Shown piece by piece: positions 13,196 through 27,911 of a stretch of DNA of 64,000 bases. Positions within the stretch are counted from its first letter, which is position 1. Each line of letters begins with the position of its first letter. Position numbers and translations under genes: made by a program. A model generated the notes under the pieces. The model saw only the letters and a list, made by a program, of their open reading frames with translations. It was not told the origin of the DNA and did not search any database. Source of the stretch: Solea solea (Eukaryota > Chordata > Actinopteri > Pleuronectiformes > Soleidae); the NCBI RefSeq assembly GCF_958295425.1, contig NC_081139.1:15823888-15887887 (forward strand), given 5' to 3'.

Positions 13196-16097
13196 TGAAG
13201 AAAAAACAGCCAATGGCAGCTGTTTCATGGACTTCTTTGATAAGTTGACTTTCTAACTTGTGGACACGACAGTTTTTTTTTGTTTTTTTCTATCTGTGTT
13301 ACCTGCTACAGCTGCCATCTGTTCACTGTGAGGCTCATTACATGTTGTAGGTTTGAAATTTATATTTGCATATGTGAGGCATGTATGAGTTGGATTTCAT
13401 TAAAGAGATTGCGTCTCTTCCTCCTGTAGAGCCACCATACCTCTTTGATTTTCATCTGCATAACACCAATTTTTCCAATTATCTTGTGACATTATCTACA
13501 CAGATTGTTATCGACTTCTTATCCAGTCCATTGTCTGAGAGAACACAGAAAAAATGATATTAAAAGATATATTGTGAATCCAGTCGCATTACAGTAAAGG
13601 TTTATTACATAAATGTATACCTCAACAGAAGGCATCCATTTTCACTCAACTACATAACTGCACCTTCAGTTTACAACATGAGCAGAACTGCAATATACTG
13701 TATATTGTGTGCACTACATCAAGTTAGCATATGTCAGCCTTTAATTCAAGCTCAGCATCCCACTTAAGCTATTGAGATTGAGGTAAAACAGTGTTTAAAA
13801 TGATCATTTTAATAATGCAGCACATTATTTAGTTTTAATTTTAAATGTTGTGACATTAGGAGTTGTTGACTGGTCACTAAATGTCAGAGCGAAAGACTTG
13901 TCAGGGTAGTATATGTGTATTCTCACATGCACTGTGAGGCAATGCAATGATACATCATTTAAAATATCAACATCTTGGTTATTAATTCATTCATTTATGT
14001 TAAATTCATGCATGCAAAGGACGATATGTAGCATTTGGTGTGAAAAGTCTCCTATTGTTGAAATACTAAATCCAATAATGTGCACATGTGCCACTCAGTC
14101 AGGGTGTCATATGATTCAAGTACACATGTGCTGGGCTGGTGGTTTCAAACAGACAAGTTGATGTGCTCTGGTGTGGTATTTAATTACAACCACTCATGAA
14201 TATTGCAATGTTCCACATATTCCACCTAAATAAAATGAAGACAAAGATCAGTACACAGAGGCCTGAGAGATAATCGTTGTCTGGCATCATCTGGACAAGG
14301 AAGGTCTGTAGTCCCTCAGTTGACTAATACTAGGATGGTGACAAACAAGCAGAGGAGGCGACTTGGAAAACAAGAGAAACCTGGCTAAGAAACGGGTACA
14401 CAGCAGAGGCAGCAATATTATCTGTTGACTTCGGTGAGTGTGGGATGTGGCTATGCTGGCACGTTGTACTCTTTTGGCGCTTGTTACAAAAGTGGAGATA
14501 CTTACAAGGAAGAACAGGTGTTATGATTCGCTCAGAGAGCCTCTGTCTGACAATATAATGGCAATAGAACCAAAAGGAAACTTAAGAACCTGTCGGATGT
14601 CACACAATTCCTGAAACGTGTGAAAAGACACTGAGGGCAAAAGGCAACCATCATTGCCAAAACTTTCATCCCTCAGTTGGCTGAAATGCAGCATCGCACT
14701 GTGTTGATGTGCATAACATTAAATCAAGGCCCCTGAAGCCTTGTCTATGTTCTCAACTGTGCACTGAGAGGAGCTGATCACCAAAGCCTTGTCCTCCTCC
14801 ACAGAGAAGTACGCTGCCCGTGATGTCTTGATGAGGTCCGAGGAAAGCTTCTGTCCGTGGCTACGCTGTCCCACATGAGGACACTGCGTCGGCTCACCCT
14901 GCTGACATGTCAAAGCCTCTCATCGCGTTTAACAACAAGGCTGCGCAGGAGAGAAAACCTTCACTCATTCACTCACAGGATTCGAGGGGTTTACGGGAAT
15001 GCTCAGCCTCTGTGCTGTGCAGCTCTTGAACAGCGTGATTTGAACATGTTCCCACTGGCATCAGATGCACCACAGGCAGCCAGAGAGCATGCTGTATTTG
15101 CCGAACAACTCAAGACTTTAAATAAGAGGGTTGGACATGGACCTGACACCATTAGGGGGCTTAGCTCCTTTTGTTGTATGTTTTTAACCCTCTGTTTCAG
15201 GTTTACTCAAAAACCAAAAAGAGGGGTTTAAAACAGAGGGGAGACTGACAGAGACAGAAAGACGCAAACTCAATGAACTCACCATTAAGATTGGTCTCTA
15301 AACCTGCAGGCTTTTCTTTGTTGTGAATGCCCTAATTCAAATCCCTCTATAAGGGGAGAGGGGAAGAGACTGCTATAACCTTATATTCTCCAATTTCTTT
15401 CCCCACTAGCTGTGTAATTGGGTTCCCTCCGCACTCTCCATGTTTCATGTCCACAGAGAGGTGCTTGGCCTTTCCACTTGTGGGCGCAGTTCTCGTCACA
15501 CTAAAGTGAGGATCCACGTCAGTCTAGCATCCCATGCTTATATTTTTTCAGCTCACTGTGATGCCCCCATTCGTATGTCCTTGTATTCTTTAAACAATGG
15601 GTTACACAGGTGTGGATGCCTTTTGTCTAATTATAGTATGACCAATGGGGTACAGTGGAGGTGAGCAAGTGGAGTATCCCACTGTACTTGCAAATTCCCC
15701 ATGCAGCCTTGCTGCTGTACCCACTTTTATTCCCAATTTTCAGTGACTGATTAAGGTCACAGAGAGTGAGTAAATGTCTTGCCTCCTCGTCACTGCATGC
15801 GTCGCGGAGATGTGAGCGCAGGTAGCTCAAGTCAGCCGAGAGAGACGACGCATGGTGTCCTTTCATTCCCTGTGGGAGTGGGACTGGGCCAGCTGACCTT
15901 CAGGTAGAGGATCACAAGCGGTGACACCCGCTGGCACAAACAGTGAAACGATAGCGAAAGGCCCAGATGGAGAAAGGGAAGACCTCATCATTGCGGTCAA
16001 GATGAAAAATACCCACGACATGTTGGATGCGGACCGTCCCCAGGCATTCAATACAAACCATTACCCCAAGGCACCGCAGAGACAAAAAGTGGCTATT

Positions 16098-16128
16098 GAC
16101 GACGATGATGATGATGATGATGATGATG
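16098..16128. repeat. GAT microsatellite
   Basis: GAC/GAT units, about ten. An overlapping open frame reads as poly-aspartate, but there is no sign that it is coding. Confidence 0.95.
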
Positions 16129-19093
16129 GCCACCTGCAACGTCAGAAACACAGTGAGCATTATTTAAATGGATTTGGGCTGCAGCAGCATGTGAAGAGCC
16201 GTGTAAAAAAAATGGCAACACAAACAACAGCTGTGATACAAAATGGCGCCCAGCTTCTGCTCTCCCCCAGCTACATAATACATGGCTAACAAGACAAATG
16301 TCCCTGTGCTTTCTTTTCTCCATGAATAATGCATGGATTCCGCACAGTTTCTAAACAACAGATGAGTGTTTTATCTGTGGAAGGATCACCTGGTGGAGTT
16401 GCTGCTGACTGCTGTGATGGAGCTGTAAAATCAGGGCTGCATAACCCCTCTTTACTCCTGCACAGCAAAGCCTGTGCAGACACACAGCACTAGTTTCAAT
16501 CGCAACTTGAAATTGTTGATCTTGCGTCAACTACGTGTGGATGAAAAGACAAAAAAAAACGTTCTTATCGTTCTCTAAGTTATTTCCTGTTTATTGCTGA
16601 GGAGCAACTAGAAACGTGCTACAGTTAATGAGGTACCACACACATCGTACATCAACAGCAGCAGCTTCCACTTCTCGAATATGACTAAACCAACTACCCC
16701 GTGATAGAAAGATTCAAAGACATGATTCGGTTACAGACCCCTGAGCTTTGTCGTGTACCTAATAATAGCTACCAGATTAAAGTGTTTTCTCACGTTTGGG
16801 GTTACAATCGTGACCAAATTGCAACACCCCAGCATATGTTAATGATTAGTTTGAAATAGTCCAGATATTCCCAGCATCACCCTTTGCAGTTAATGAGGTT
16901 CAGCTTAGACCTGTGTGCCAAGCTGTTTTTTTTTTTTGTCCGTGTGTGGGAAATTTGATTTCTGTCAACTTCATTATAAACAAATGTCTTTTATGCCAAT
17001 GTCCAACTTACTGTTGCAGAAGAAGGGACATAGGTCATTTTGTTTATATCTTCTAGTTTGTGTAGAAGATATAGTATAGTGTGAAAAGGCGCAATGAAAG
17101 AATCAAAGAGGAAACACATTAGGTATGCATTAAAGAAAAAAAACAAACAATGTGACTTACTTAAGCCAAAATAGTTGACATTTATAATAAAGTCATATTA
17201 TTTACACATACTTTGATAATGGCAGGACAGTTGCCTTTTAGTAAAGAGCTTTTGCAGTCACAGTATGAGTGGTATATTCAGTTATGATACATGGATTGTG
17301 TCGTTAAACAGCCTTTTAGTGTACAAATGTCTCTGTGGTAACCTTATCTAATCACCGTCTTTCTTTGTTTTTTCCTCTCACTCTCCTCACCTTATATTTT
17401 ACCTTGCATTTCTAAAGCTGAGTTTTGATTGATGGGATCCTCTCATTTTCATCTGTGTCAGCAAACAAAGAGAACATAAGGGAAGGCGATATTGAAATGC
17501 AAATGTTACTGAGTGGCTTTGGGATACACTTCAATGACAATAGACAGAAACAGAGCCAAGTGTTTAGTAAGTTTAACATTACTAGAAAACTAGAAACATG
17601 AGTGTCTACGTAACTGAATAAGGACAGAGGGTTTATATGTTGATACCAAGTATCTGTTTTGTTGTTAGTGCAGGCTGAAAGATGGGGCAGTGCCAACATC
17701 TGGTGCACATCACCATGTGGAGGCTCAGTCTCTATCATGATGCCCTCCCTGTCATAAACTAATATGTAATTGTTCCAGTAAAATATGCATTATTCTGCTT
17801 CCCTTTCTCTGCAGCAGTTACATATACAAACACGTTCAAATTGGTTCAGTGTAGAGCCCGCAGGTGGACTCATAAGTCCTTTGAAATGTCTTTGACTAGT
17901 AACAAACATTACCTACTTCATTGGCTTTAACAATTGATCATTAAAACTGCAGGAGTAGCAGTATAGTTGTTTATGTTTCCTGATTCGACTTGATGTGCCA
18001 GAGCTTTGGCTGTGAGAATCCAGATCTAATTATGCGACCACACTCACATTGTGGGGGATTCCCACTTTCTTTGTTGGACATAGTTGTACAGGGCCATTTT
18101 AGACGAAATGACTACTTCAGTAAATAGTCGGCCCAGTCCACATGTGTTGGAGTTTGTATGGGATGTAACAGACCCCTAATAAAATGTGTAATGAATGTCT
18201 AATGCTGTCTATCATTCATCACCATCACAGTTCACAGCATTGGAGTTAAACCAGACTAGGGTGAATACATCTTGCCTGTTTCTAAATAATGCATTTTGTG
18301 TCATCAAAAATGTGTCTTTAAAACTTATTGTATTGGTTTGGTTACTTTGGTTACCATGTTCAACCCTCTTGTTTACTTTTCTCTCACATAGGTATTGCAT
18401 TAGCATACTGTGTTCCTCTGTTTTCAGGTGGGCATGATAATTCATGATTCACACTCTTAGCCACCGCTTTTATGAAACGATGAACCAGTTTGCCCTCCTC
18501 ACCCAAGAGCTTCCTCTATAAATGGAACAGAACAATCTCATGTAATGGGTGTGAGGCGGCCACACTGATTAATGGAACATGGGAATTGTCTCAAAGCCAT
18601 TTGTGAAGGTGAAAATAAGGCCCTCCTCTTCAATTTTCAATATATTTTAGCGATATGTGATGGAATAACAAAGGATTCTGCAAGGGCAATTTGCAGTGCC
18701 CGAAGAGAACAATTTTGCTTGGCAAATTAGCCCTTCATTTGAGAAGTTGCCTTCCAGGCTGATGGAAAATGACAGAAATGGTCTTGTGTGAGCACACCTC
18801 ATTCATGTCTACCTTTAAGACGCCGCCTGGACACATCTTTCTGGTCTGTGTCTCTTCAGAACCTAAAGAGTTTTCACGGCGTGCACGTGTCCTCACGCAC
18901 AAGTTTTGATTGTGTTTCCAGTCGCCTTTGAAATGTGCCTTCACGTCAACAGACACCAATTTCTGTCATCTGTTTCTTCAAGAGGAATGATTATAATGAT
19001 TGCTGGAAAAGTTCTTTATGGGTTATGTCTGACGACTTACTCTTTCTTTGCTCTTTCTTTTGTCTGTTCTCCTTTCCTTTTTTTTTTTGCCAG

Positions 19094-19242
19094 TGGCAAT
19101 TATGCTGAAGGATGAATACTTTGTTCGGGGAGCAGGCCTACCGGGGAGATTTAAAGCAGAAAAAGTGGAGTTTCATTGGGGTCCCAGCAACGGATCTGAT
19201 GGATCGGAACACAGCATCAACGGCCGGCGCTACCCTGTGGAG
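19094..19242 (+). CDS. ptprg: ptprg exon B: CA-like domain with altered zinc site
   Basis: An internal coding exon of 149 nt, phase 1 in and phase 0 out. It encodes [20 protein letters not shown], then [10 protein letters not shown] and [15 protein letters not shown] strong pyrimidine tract precedes the acceptor AG at 19092-19093; the donor is GTAAGC at 19243. In active alpha-CAs this stretch reads QFHFHWG and carries zinc ligands H94 and H96. Here the first is glutamate (VEFHWG) and only the second is kept. The GSEH segment around E106 and H107 is conserved. NGS in PSNGSDGS is a potential N-glycosylation site. The pattern is that of vertebrate PTPRG, whose CA domain is a ligand-binding module. 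Because its two ends differ in phase, skipping this exon alone would shift the frame. Confidence 0.96.
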
Positions 19243-19660
19243 GTAAGCTCAATTTACCAGCCTTGACATATTCAGGAATGAGCCAGCAAGTACTTTCCTT
19301 GTTTCGACAGGGATGTAGATTCTGTGATCTACATCTTAGAACACTGCCACACTGGCCTCATTATAGCGAATCGAGTCCTCAGCTCTGTTCTTTTATAAAA
19401 TACTGTATATAAAATGACATCATCACGATAGCAGGAGAATTGTAGGCAAATGTTTCATAAGAATTCTGATCCTGATTTGAACACACACTTGCACACACGC
19501 AAAACCATCATCATCGTCATCATTGGGGGTCACTCGAGGTGAGTATGACTGTCTTCTCCATAAGGCTGTCCGCTGATGGCTGTAGAGGCCTATCCATGAT
19601 CCACATACATGTTAGTGTCTCAGTAAGAAACAAGTATGAAACAGCCTCCACTCCTAGAGC

Positions 19661-19688
19661 AATAATAATAATAATAATAATAATAATA
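19661..19688. repeat. AAT microsatellite
   Basis: About nine AAT units, 420 bp after the exon B donor. Confidence 0.95.
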
Positions 19689-20663
19689 CATTTATTTTGT
19701 GGCTGTTGTGGCTGGGTTTCATGTCACATTATGCAACTCCCTCCCAGTGAAATCATTGGCTCTTCCCATATTTATAAAGCTTCAAGTAAGATTGTCCTTG
19801 AAATAAGTTTAAAAAAAAAACGTATTGGTATTTCGGACACCCATAGATTGTATAGGCAACAACATCCTCAGAACACGAAGGTAGGGGACAGTGTGGCATT
19901 TGGCATTAAGGTCACAGATGCACAGGTACTTTAGTGTGACATCAAATTAACAACCAGCAAACGGTCAAGACCAGGAATTATCTTTCAAATTTTTCTCTTT
20001 TAGCATCCAACTTTAACTTTTTCCGACTAAACTCGTTATGATGTAGTAGATATGGGTGTGCCTTACTGTGTCTGTGTATTTGCTTGTTATTTGTTTGCAT
20101 CTGTCAGTCTCGTGAATGCTGAAATGTCATCCATCGCTCTGTCTGGACCTCTCGTAGACCACTGCCTCTTTGCTATGGCTGGCCAAACAGATGAATATGT
20201 ATTGTTTGACATTTGGCAGATCAGCTCGCCGACAGATCTGCTTGATATTGTAATCTTCTCCTTCCGCTCCAAACTCTCTCTGGCTTTTTTCTCGTCTCAA
20301 ACCTTTTCACAATGTGGCATATAGGTGCTTTTGTGTCAGTGGTTGAGATAGCCCAGTGTGGTCGTGATGCAGTTATCCCCTTGATTTGATCTTAGAAGTA
20401 CTGCTTGCCCGCAGGTGAGGAATTCAGAGATTCTGCTCAAAACACGCAACCTCAATTCATGGCAAAGCATCGTGGATCTATGTTTCTAAATCGATGTGAG
20501 ACGTCAGCAAGGCAAAGTTTCCTCGTATTGAGCTTCCACACACACAGAGTACACCAATGATTGGCAGGATGGCTCAGCTAAGATGATTTTCCTAGGGCAA
20601 CAACTGAGCCTGATCATTTTGTGGTGATGGTGCGATTTGTTCAAACTTGGTAGGCAATATGTA

Positions 20664-20850
20664 TGTTTATTTATTTCGGTCATGTCAGTTAGATCACTCA
20701 TCATCACCCATCATCTTAGTATAGTCCACACAATACACATAACCGAAAGGGAAAGCGGGAGAAGCAAAAGCTTATCTAGTCCCGCCCCCATTACCCACAG
20801 AATACATATATTCATCGTACAATACATAATTTCATCATACTATTTTTTTT
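20664..20850. mobile_element. Probable LINE 3' untranslated end (L2/CR1-like), diverged
   Basis: The stretch contains ACCGAAAGGGAAAGCGGGAG, AGCAAAAGCTTATCTAGTCC and CGCCCCCATTACC, an arrangement that resembles the 3' untranslated ends of L2/CR1-type LINEs of fish. No coding part is visible. T tracts follow at 20845-20863. Assignment is from memory of the consensus and is uncertain. Confidence 0.35.
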
Positions 20851-22329
20851 TTATTTTTTTTTTCATATGACATTTTGACAAAAACATGTTTCAGCATCAG
20901 GTAGCACTCAGAGTCACAAAATGATCCAATCAATATATAGCGTATTGTGTTTGTTAATGAAGTTAAATTTGTGTATGTTGTTGAACAATGGCACTACTTT
21001 TGCCACTTTCATTTTGGTGGGAAATGTCCCTGTCATCTATTACTTTCTAATTTAGCTTCATGTGGAGGGTGGATGTTTTTGCTACGCATTTGTTGACCAG
21101 GTGTCTAATCTCTCTGTCCTTCACTGGGGTGAGAAACATTGTGCTGGGGTTTCTGTCTCTGTCATTATCAAGTGTCATAAGTGGTCCCAGTGAAGGAGTG
21201 AGTCAGGAATGTTCTTCGCCAGATTCGGCCCCACATTGACTAAGAATTCATTAAATATATATAATAAATATATATTTAATAATAATATATTTTTGTTGTT
21301 AATGATCAATAATTCACCAATCCTGAAATTGACTTCTGCATGTCCCCTAGACAATTTTTTTTCAGCCTTGGAGAAAATCTGCCATGGGGAAGGATATTTT
21401 GACCAATGCGCTCCTCTTGGCTGTTTTACTCGTAGCACACCCACATCCCATCTGTGGAAGGGTAACTATTCCAGCATTGGAAACAACTGCCCACGCTAAA
21501 AAAAGCAACCAAACAAGTAAAAGAAGCTAAAAGAGAGTCTTACAATTAATGGGCGGAGCCTTTCAGAGATAGAGATAGCCTCAAGTTATTTTATGTGTGT
21601 GAAAAGTGTTCATATTTTAGGACCTGGAAAATAAACTGTAATAGCGATTATATGCAGCTGAATATCCGAAAATCCTTGAGTTTTCAAACTATTTTTAAAA
21701 TGTATTTAATGGAATTGTATTATTACTATTAGTAGTAGTAATAGTAGTAGAAGTAATAGTGGTGGTAGTAGTATAACTACTACAATAACCATTTATACCT
21801 TGGGTATAAATTGGGTCTGTGGCATTAAGTAACACAATGCCTCAGCATTGGTGCAAACAGTAAATTAGCTTTGTTTTCAATTGTAATACAGCTGAAGGAC
21901 ATGTTATTTTAGGGCTTTAATCACATCACTGTGATTCTGTGATATTTTTGATTGAGGTTATCATTCCATCAGATTCTCATGGTACCATCCCATGCCTATT
22001 TCCCATTATTATTTCCTGGTGGTGTATGTGAATGAAGACGTTCCAGTTGGCCAACACCCAAGTTAATTCACTCCAAGTAAGTGGAGGCATTAACCTAACA
22101 GTGTGTTAGTCAGTGCGCAGCTGACCTGTGGCTGGGATTTATCCTCCTGTTTCCTCGTAACGTACACGTTCATATACATAGAAACAAACATGGAGACTGC
22201 AGTGTTGACCTCACCTGATGAATGTTCACCTTCCAATTAGACACTTGAACCTGCATCACGTCTGCTGCCTCAGTAACTGATCAATGTGTGGTCATTCTCA
22301 CTTATCTGGGATGAATGTGGGCCAGGACC

Positions 22330-22356
22330 TGTGTGTGTGTGTGTGTGTGTGTGTGA
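22330..22356. repeat. GT microsatellite
   Basis: About 13 GT units. Confidence 0.95.
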
Positions 22357-25300
22357 GTAGCAAGAAAGGTAAAAGTAATTCCAGATATGACAAAGCAGTG
22401 ACCTGCATGCTCAGGGCGAAGGAGGCTGAGTGCCTCACAGAATCTTGATTATGGTGTAGTCAGCTCTGTGATTCACTGGACGGAGAATGTGATACATTGT
22501 GAATACATATACCTATAGTGCTGTACATCATTTTTACAACTGCAGGTTCAGTGCAATGTTTCCTTCTTTGTTTGTGTATCCCAGCGGTTCCCAAACTTTT
22601 TTTCTCCCTAGGGCAGATACAAAGATTTCAAGATTTGTGCATGCTTTAAAGTCACCTAGAAACGTTAACACTATAGTGCCCACAATTCCGATCAAGCCTA
22701 TTAGCTCGGCACGGCTCTCTCTCTCCGTATTTCTTGGTATAGCTGTGTTTAGATCGTGTGTTGCCCGATGACAGCCTGGATAGGATTTCTATGAGTCAAG
22801 TTAGACAGAGGAAACAACGACGTTGTGCCAGTAAAGGAAGATGGCTGCAAAACAAGTGTTTTTTGAACAAATTTGGATTAACTTTGATATGGATGGCCTC
22901 AAACACAGTTTGGCCTCTTAAACATTCAATTTCACTTAACACACACACACACACGTTATGTAAACGTTGAAAAAAAATCTTGTTTTACTGCAACTGTGTG
23001 TCAGCAGAGGAAATTTAACCACTGGGTGCAAAACATGTGCTACCTGTGTATCAAGGGTGAATTGCTCTTACGACACTGTAACATTCCCTCAGCATGTTCT
23101 CTGATGCTGCATCATAGCCACAGCACCCGTGGTGAGATAGGGACACATGTTTTGATTGCTCTCCAGCACCTGGTTCACTGTTATTGTCTGCTGCTACACC
23201 GCACAGTGTTTTCTCTGCAGAGAGAGAATGGAAAACTGATATATGGACTCGCATGCATGCACCCGCAGAGAGCATGGCGCATGTTTCCACTTATAGCTAT
23301 CGGCTTGCCTGTTTCTGTACTGTCCCTGTTCACTAATCGCATTCAAGGATCATTTTATTTGTCGTTTTAATGCTCCACGTAAAACACATCCACCAATCAG
23401 TGATTCCGTGCAAGACAGAAGACAAAAACATTAATCTTAGAAATAAAATAATTAGTAATTATTTTGAATATAATTAGAGGAACAGTTCTCATTCTGTCTC
23501 AGTTTGTCAGATTCTCTGGTTAAGCGGTCAGATTAAGAAAGATCAAGGATGACATTGTTGCCATAGGTGAGATTGGTAACTGGTGCCCCCACCACAACTG
23601 GATCACCACGAGATGCAATATGAAATATTTATTTCATATATTAAAATTGCTCTTCAAATGTACAAGCTTTTTTTTTTTCCATATTAAAAAAGTAGAAGCA
23701 ATTCTTAATGAGTTTGCCTGAAATGACCTTCTGACTAATTGCATTCTCAGTGCATCAGACGGTGCTGGCCAGTCAGCAAGATCTATAGGTGTTGCCTTCA
23801 TGTACTCGCATACTTCAGGATGTGTTCCAGTGGATGGGCTGCAGTCTGATGTAAAGTGTATCAGCAGTGGATGCTGCGCTGGTTGTTTCTTCACCTGCAG
23901 GTCAAGAATCAAGGTGTACATGTACATGATTGCAGTCAAGGGATTAGTACTAAACTACTGTAACTACGGTAACTATGGTTCTATAATAAGCCACTTTAAT
24001 GTTTTCCTATAGCTATTTTTTATTTTTATGTGGTTTGTCAAAAGGAAAATGTATGTAGAACCTGCTTTGGCAATTAGTTTCATAAAAGTTGAGCTAACAA
24101 TGCAGACTTACTTCCTTACCCCTCTCCTCTCAGTCACGTTTAGTCATGATGGGCTGCTCTGCTTTAGTTAGCAATATTGTAGAGAATGATTCACAAAGAT
24201 CTCCCCAGTTGTCAAATTGTGAGTCATGGCACAGCATTTCTGTCTCTTTTCAACTGACCTAAATTCAGGGGCTTTGAGATGTTGCTTCCGCAGATGATTA
24301 GAATTCAAAAAAGTCGATGCTTTTTATCAAGGGTGAGATCAAAACAAGACAAAGACACTAACGTAAATGGGGAAATGCTTCACACCAAATTAAGAAACCA
24401 AGCTCCTTTTTTTTTTAATGCTGAACATGAATTTGTCTTCCCTTATTCCCGTACGTAGATGGTGTTGTGTAGATATTTTAAGTTTAGAGGGCTCTGCATA
24501 AATACATTTAAATTTATGTTGGGCAGTTTCACAAAACAGTTTAAACTGTAGGTTGACTCGATAGTTTTGGGAGTTTGTTTAGCTGCAGCAATTACTTTGT
24601 TGTGCATGTTGCTGGCACCAGGAACCAGTCTGAGATACAAGCACTTGTCACCACTAAAAATGTGGTTGCCAGTGGGGGCACAAAGAATATTTTTTTGCCA
24701 TTTAAGAATAAGCTCACTAAGTCAAATCTATGGATACTTAAGTCTATGAAACCTCAGGGTTGCATTTTTTTCTCACTGTTAGACAGCCTTTTCGGAACTG
24801 AAACTTAATAAACAACTCACAAATCACAACACTGACTATTTTTCATTACCTCATACCTTAAAAAACGTGACGACCTACATTTTTATACAAACATTATTTG
24901 TATCCTATTTGAACCTGTGGAACTTTCAGCATGTCAATGGTTTTGGCTTTTGATTAAACATGCTTATAATAATGTGGTTTGTGTTTCAGGAAAGTTGAGA
25001 GATGAACTTGACTTATCCACTTTAACTTTTTCAGTTAACCAAAATCATCAGGTCAACAATTCACTTTGTCCGGTACTCAGGTCTATGACCAAAGCCCTGC
25101 AGCACTAATCTCCATCTACCTCAGCTGATTAAACCCAAAAGAGGCCGGAAACTCATTTTGTTTTGTTAGCTATATATGACGATGGTTATCCTGATATTAA
25201 GGCTGCAACAATTAAGCAAATCTTAAATCATTGCATTTATTTATTTCACAAATAAACACTACAAGGTCAACATTCCGAGGTTTTGGACACATATTTTACA

Positions 25301-27911
25301 ATTTGATCACTTGTTATGGATGACCAACTCACACAAGATTAATCAGTCGTGATAATAGATGACATTGCAGCCCAATATTAAATGGGGCAGTCCAACATTA
25401 CCATTTTACCATGTGGACATTACCAGTCAGCTTCAATGAGCAGCCTCACACAGCAGTTGTCGTAGCGGTGTTGTTTCACAGTGAAGACCACAGGGACAGA
25501 TTCAACATCAATAATAGCAGAAATGATGACAACTTTAATAACATCAAGAGGAGGTGGAGGAACAGTCTAAATGCCTGTCAGCAGTCCCGTGATGTAACTC
25601 GTGCTGGGTAGAATGATCAAGCTTGTTTTGCTCGAATATTAAGTGAAGGGGAAATGTGATTATAGGCTTCATTTTCTAGATTTGTATTTTTTTTATTGGT
25701 TTTGTTTTGTGTCGCTCTTTTTCTTAAGGGTGCCGGGAGAGGAAGGCTCCTGCGGTGTCAGAAATAGACTGCGTGGGAAGCCTGATTGAATCTCAGTACA
25801 TTTCCCGTCAACCTGCCCTTTTAGATGCGCATGCACCTTGTGGGGTGACGATGTAATGGTGGTTTTAAGTGACAGGTCTTGGTTCACCAGCAGCAGTATG
25901 ATTCTCATTCTGGTGATCATAAACATTCACAGCAGGCCTCATAAAAATACACTCTCCACTTTTAGAGAAGCGTTGTAACATTTCATTTCCCACTTTTTTT
26001 TTTTGAACCTACACTTGTTATTTTCTTTTCAATTGAATTTCCTTTAAGTGCATCTTTACTTATTTTATTTACTAAAAATTATCTTTACTTTTGGACTCCC
26101 ATTTGCCTCCCGATCCTTGGTTTTTCATCCCATCCTTTCATTTCCCTTCCTTTCCTTATCCTCCTGCACCTCGTACCTTGGCAGCTCACTGCCTTGCAGT
26201 GGGCGGTGGTGAAGATAGACTGTGCTGCTCGTGTGCCTTCTCTTCTTTCTCTGCATGAATGATGTATGATTTACAAGCCTTGCCATTTAGTAATTGTAGC
26301 CTAATAGAGCCCCGTGAATGGCATGATGAAGTAGGGACCCGCTGCTCCCCCACCTGCTGCTTTAAACGGTAATGCTGTGGTTAATATGCTAAGCACAGCA
26401 CTGGCAGGCAGCACGGCACGGGTCTTGAGCCGGAGTGTGTCACACCCAGCGGGTCCTGTGCGAGTGTGTGTGTGTGTGTGTGGGTATGCTCACTCCCATG
26501 TCCTGTACCCGCTCTGTGCTTTATATTCACAGTAGAGGTGCTGCAGGTGCTCTCATTGAGGAATTTGTGTGATTGTGGATCGTGGATTGTTAAATCAGGC
26601 CCAAGGTCAAGTGGGAAAAAATAAATAAATAAAAAAAAGTTTTAAATGCACGCATACACAATAGTTGAAAATGACTTTTCAAGAGGCTGCTGTTTGCAAG
26701 CAGAGCTTCAAGGTTTTCACCCAATACCTCCTGAAATCTGTCCAACAACCCGCAACCACGACAAAACACACACAACATTGAGAGCCAGTTACGTATTTAT
26801 GGCAATTTCAGTCTGGGTGGTAGAGAAAGCAGTTTATTTGCTTTTTTACGATCAGTCATTTGTTTAACCTGAGAATGATGTATATGTGCAGGTTTTCAGT
26901 AGTTGTAATGTCAATTGTGATGACCACAGACCTCCTAATTGTTCAGAAAAGAATGACAACCATCTTGTTTACACTTAAGAAACTTACCAGGAAGGGAGCA
27001 TGGAGGATGGATGACATCAGCATTTGTATTAATGGGAGAAAACCGGTGTTTACTTGTCTTTGCGCCTAAAACACCGACAAAAAAGTTTAGAAACTCAAAG
27101 AGAGAGCTGAGTTTATTTTTGACAGTCATTGCAATGCACCACGGTGAACATGGGAAGTAATGAGTTCTACAATGTGTGTCACTCCTAGGCTGTTTATTTA
27201 CAATTTCCCTTCATTAAATTTAAATCCGAGTATTATCACCCAAACTCTGCTCTGCAGCGCTGTTGCCAATTCCACTTAGTTTCATAGCATAATAACTTTC
27301 CTGTGCAGGTTCTTGTCGAACTTTTTATGTCCAGTTTGTTACCAGCAAGCTGTGATTTCGGCGATATACCACATTTATTGGCAAACAGACAGAGTTATCA
27401 ATCACAGGAGAAAGAGGAACATTTGGCATGCATAAACTGATGTCGGACGAGTGGTTTGTGAAACTGCTGAACTCCTCGGAATTTCGCACACAGCAGTCCC
27501 TAGAGTCTCTTTTCCTAAAAAAATAAAGCCAGAAAAAAAAAAAAACCACAACAGTTTTGCACATGGAAACACCTAGAATGGATGATTGGAGCTTAAAGGA
27601 AGGCTATACAAATTCATGCCACAAAGAACTGTGCGCAGAGGTTAGTCCAAGTGATGTACAATTTGTACAGTTTGGTGCACGATCTTGGTTCGGTCAAAAG
27701 AGACAACAGAGAAGATGGTAGCCATAGAAAATTGGTTGAGGTAATAATACGAGGAAATCTGTACAATACATATACAGTATATATATTATATATATTATGA
27801 CTAATATAGTGATGAATCACCACTACTGGAAGTGAATATGAAACATATACATGCATGAAAGGCTTGACTCGTTTATGAATGAAACGGTGGGCGTGTACAT
27901 TCGCATGGAAA

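Larger units (their letters stand above)
3482..19093. other. ptprg intron A-B, 15.6 kb
   Basis: Phase 1 intron with GT/AG ends. Recognised contents are an AAT microsatellite at 4282-4307, an RTE-like LINE fragment at 11820-12298, a TTAA-flanked element at 12499-13195 and a GAT microsatellite at 16098-16128. I see no exon, RNA gene or convincing open frame elsewhere. The remainder is unique-looking AT-rich sequence that may hide diverged repeats or enhancers. Confidence 0.8.

Noticed and set aside
16098..16128. Run of aspartate codons in an open frame of 122 codons
   Set aside because: It is a GAT microsatellite; the surrounding frame has no domain and no splice support.
22583..23019. CAGCGGTTCCCAAACTTTTT at 22583 and AACCACTG near 23012, like hAT terminal repeats
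   Set aside because: The two ends match only over about 8 bases and the flanking 8 bp sequences differ (GTGTATCC against GGTGCAAA). A hAT fragment is possible but no bounded element can be supported.
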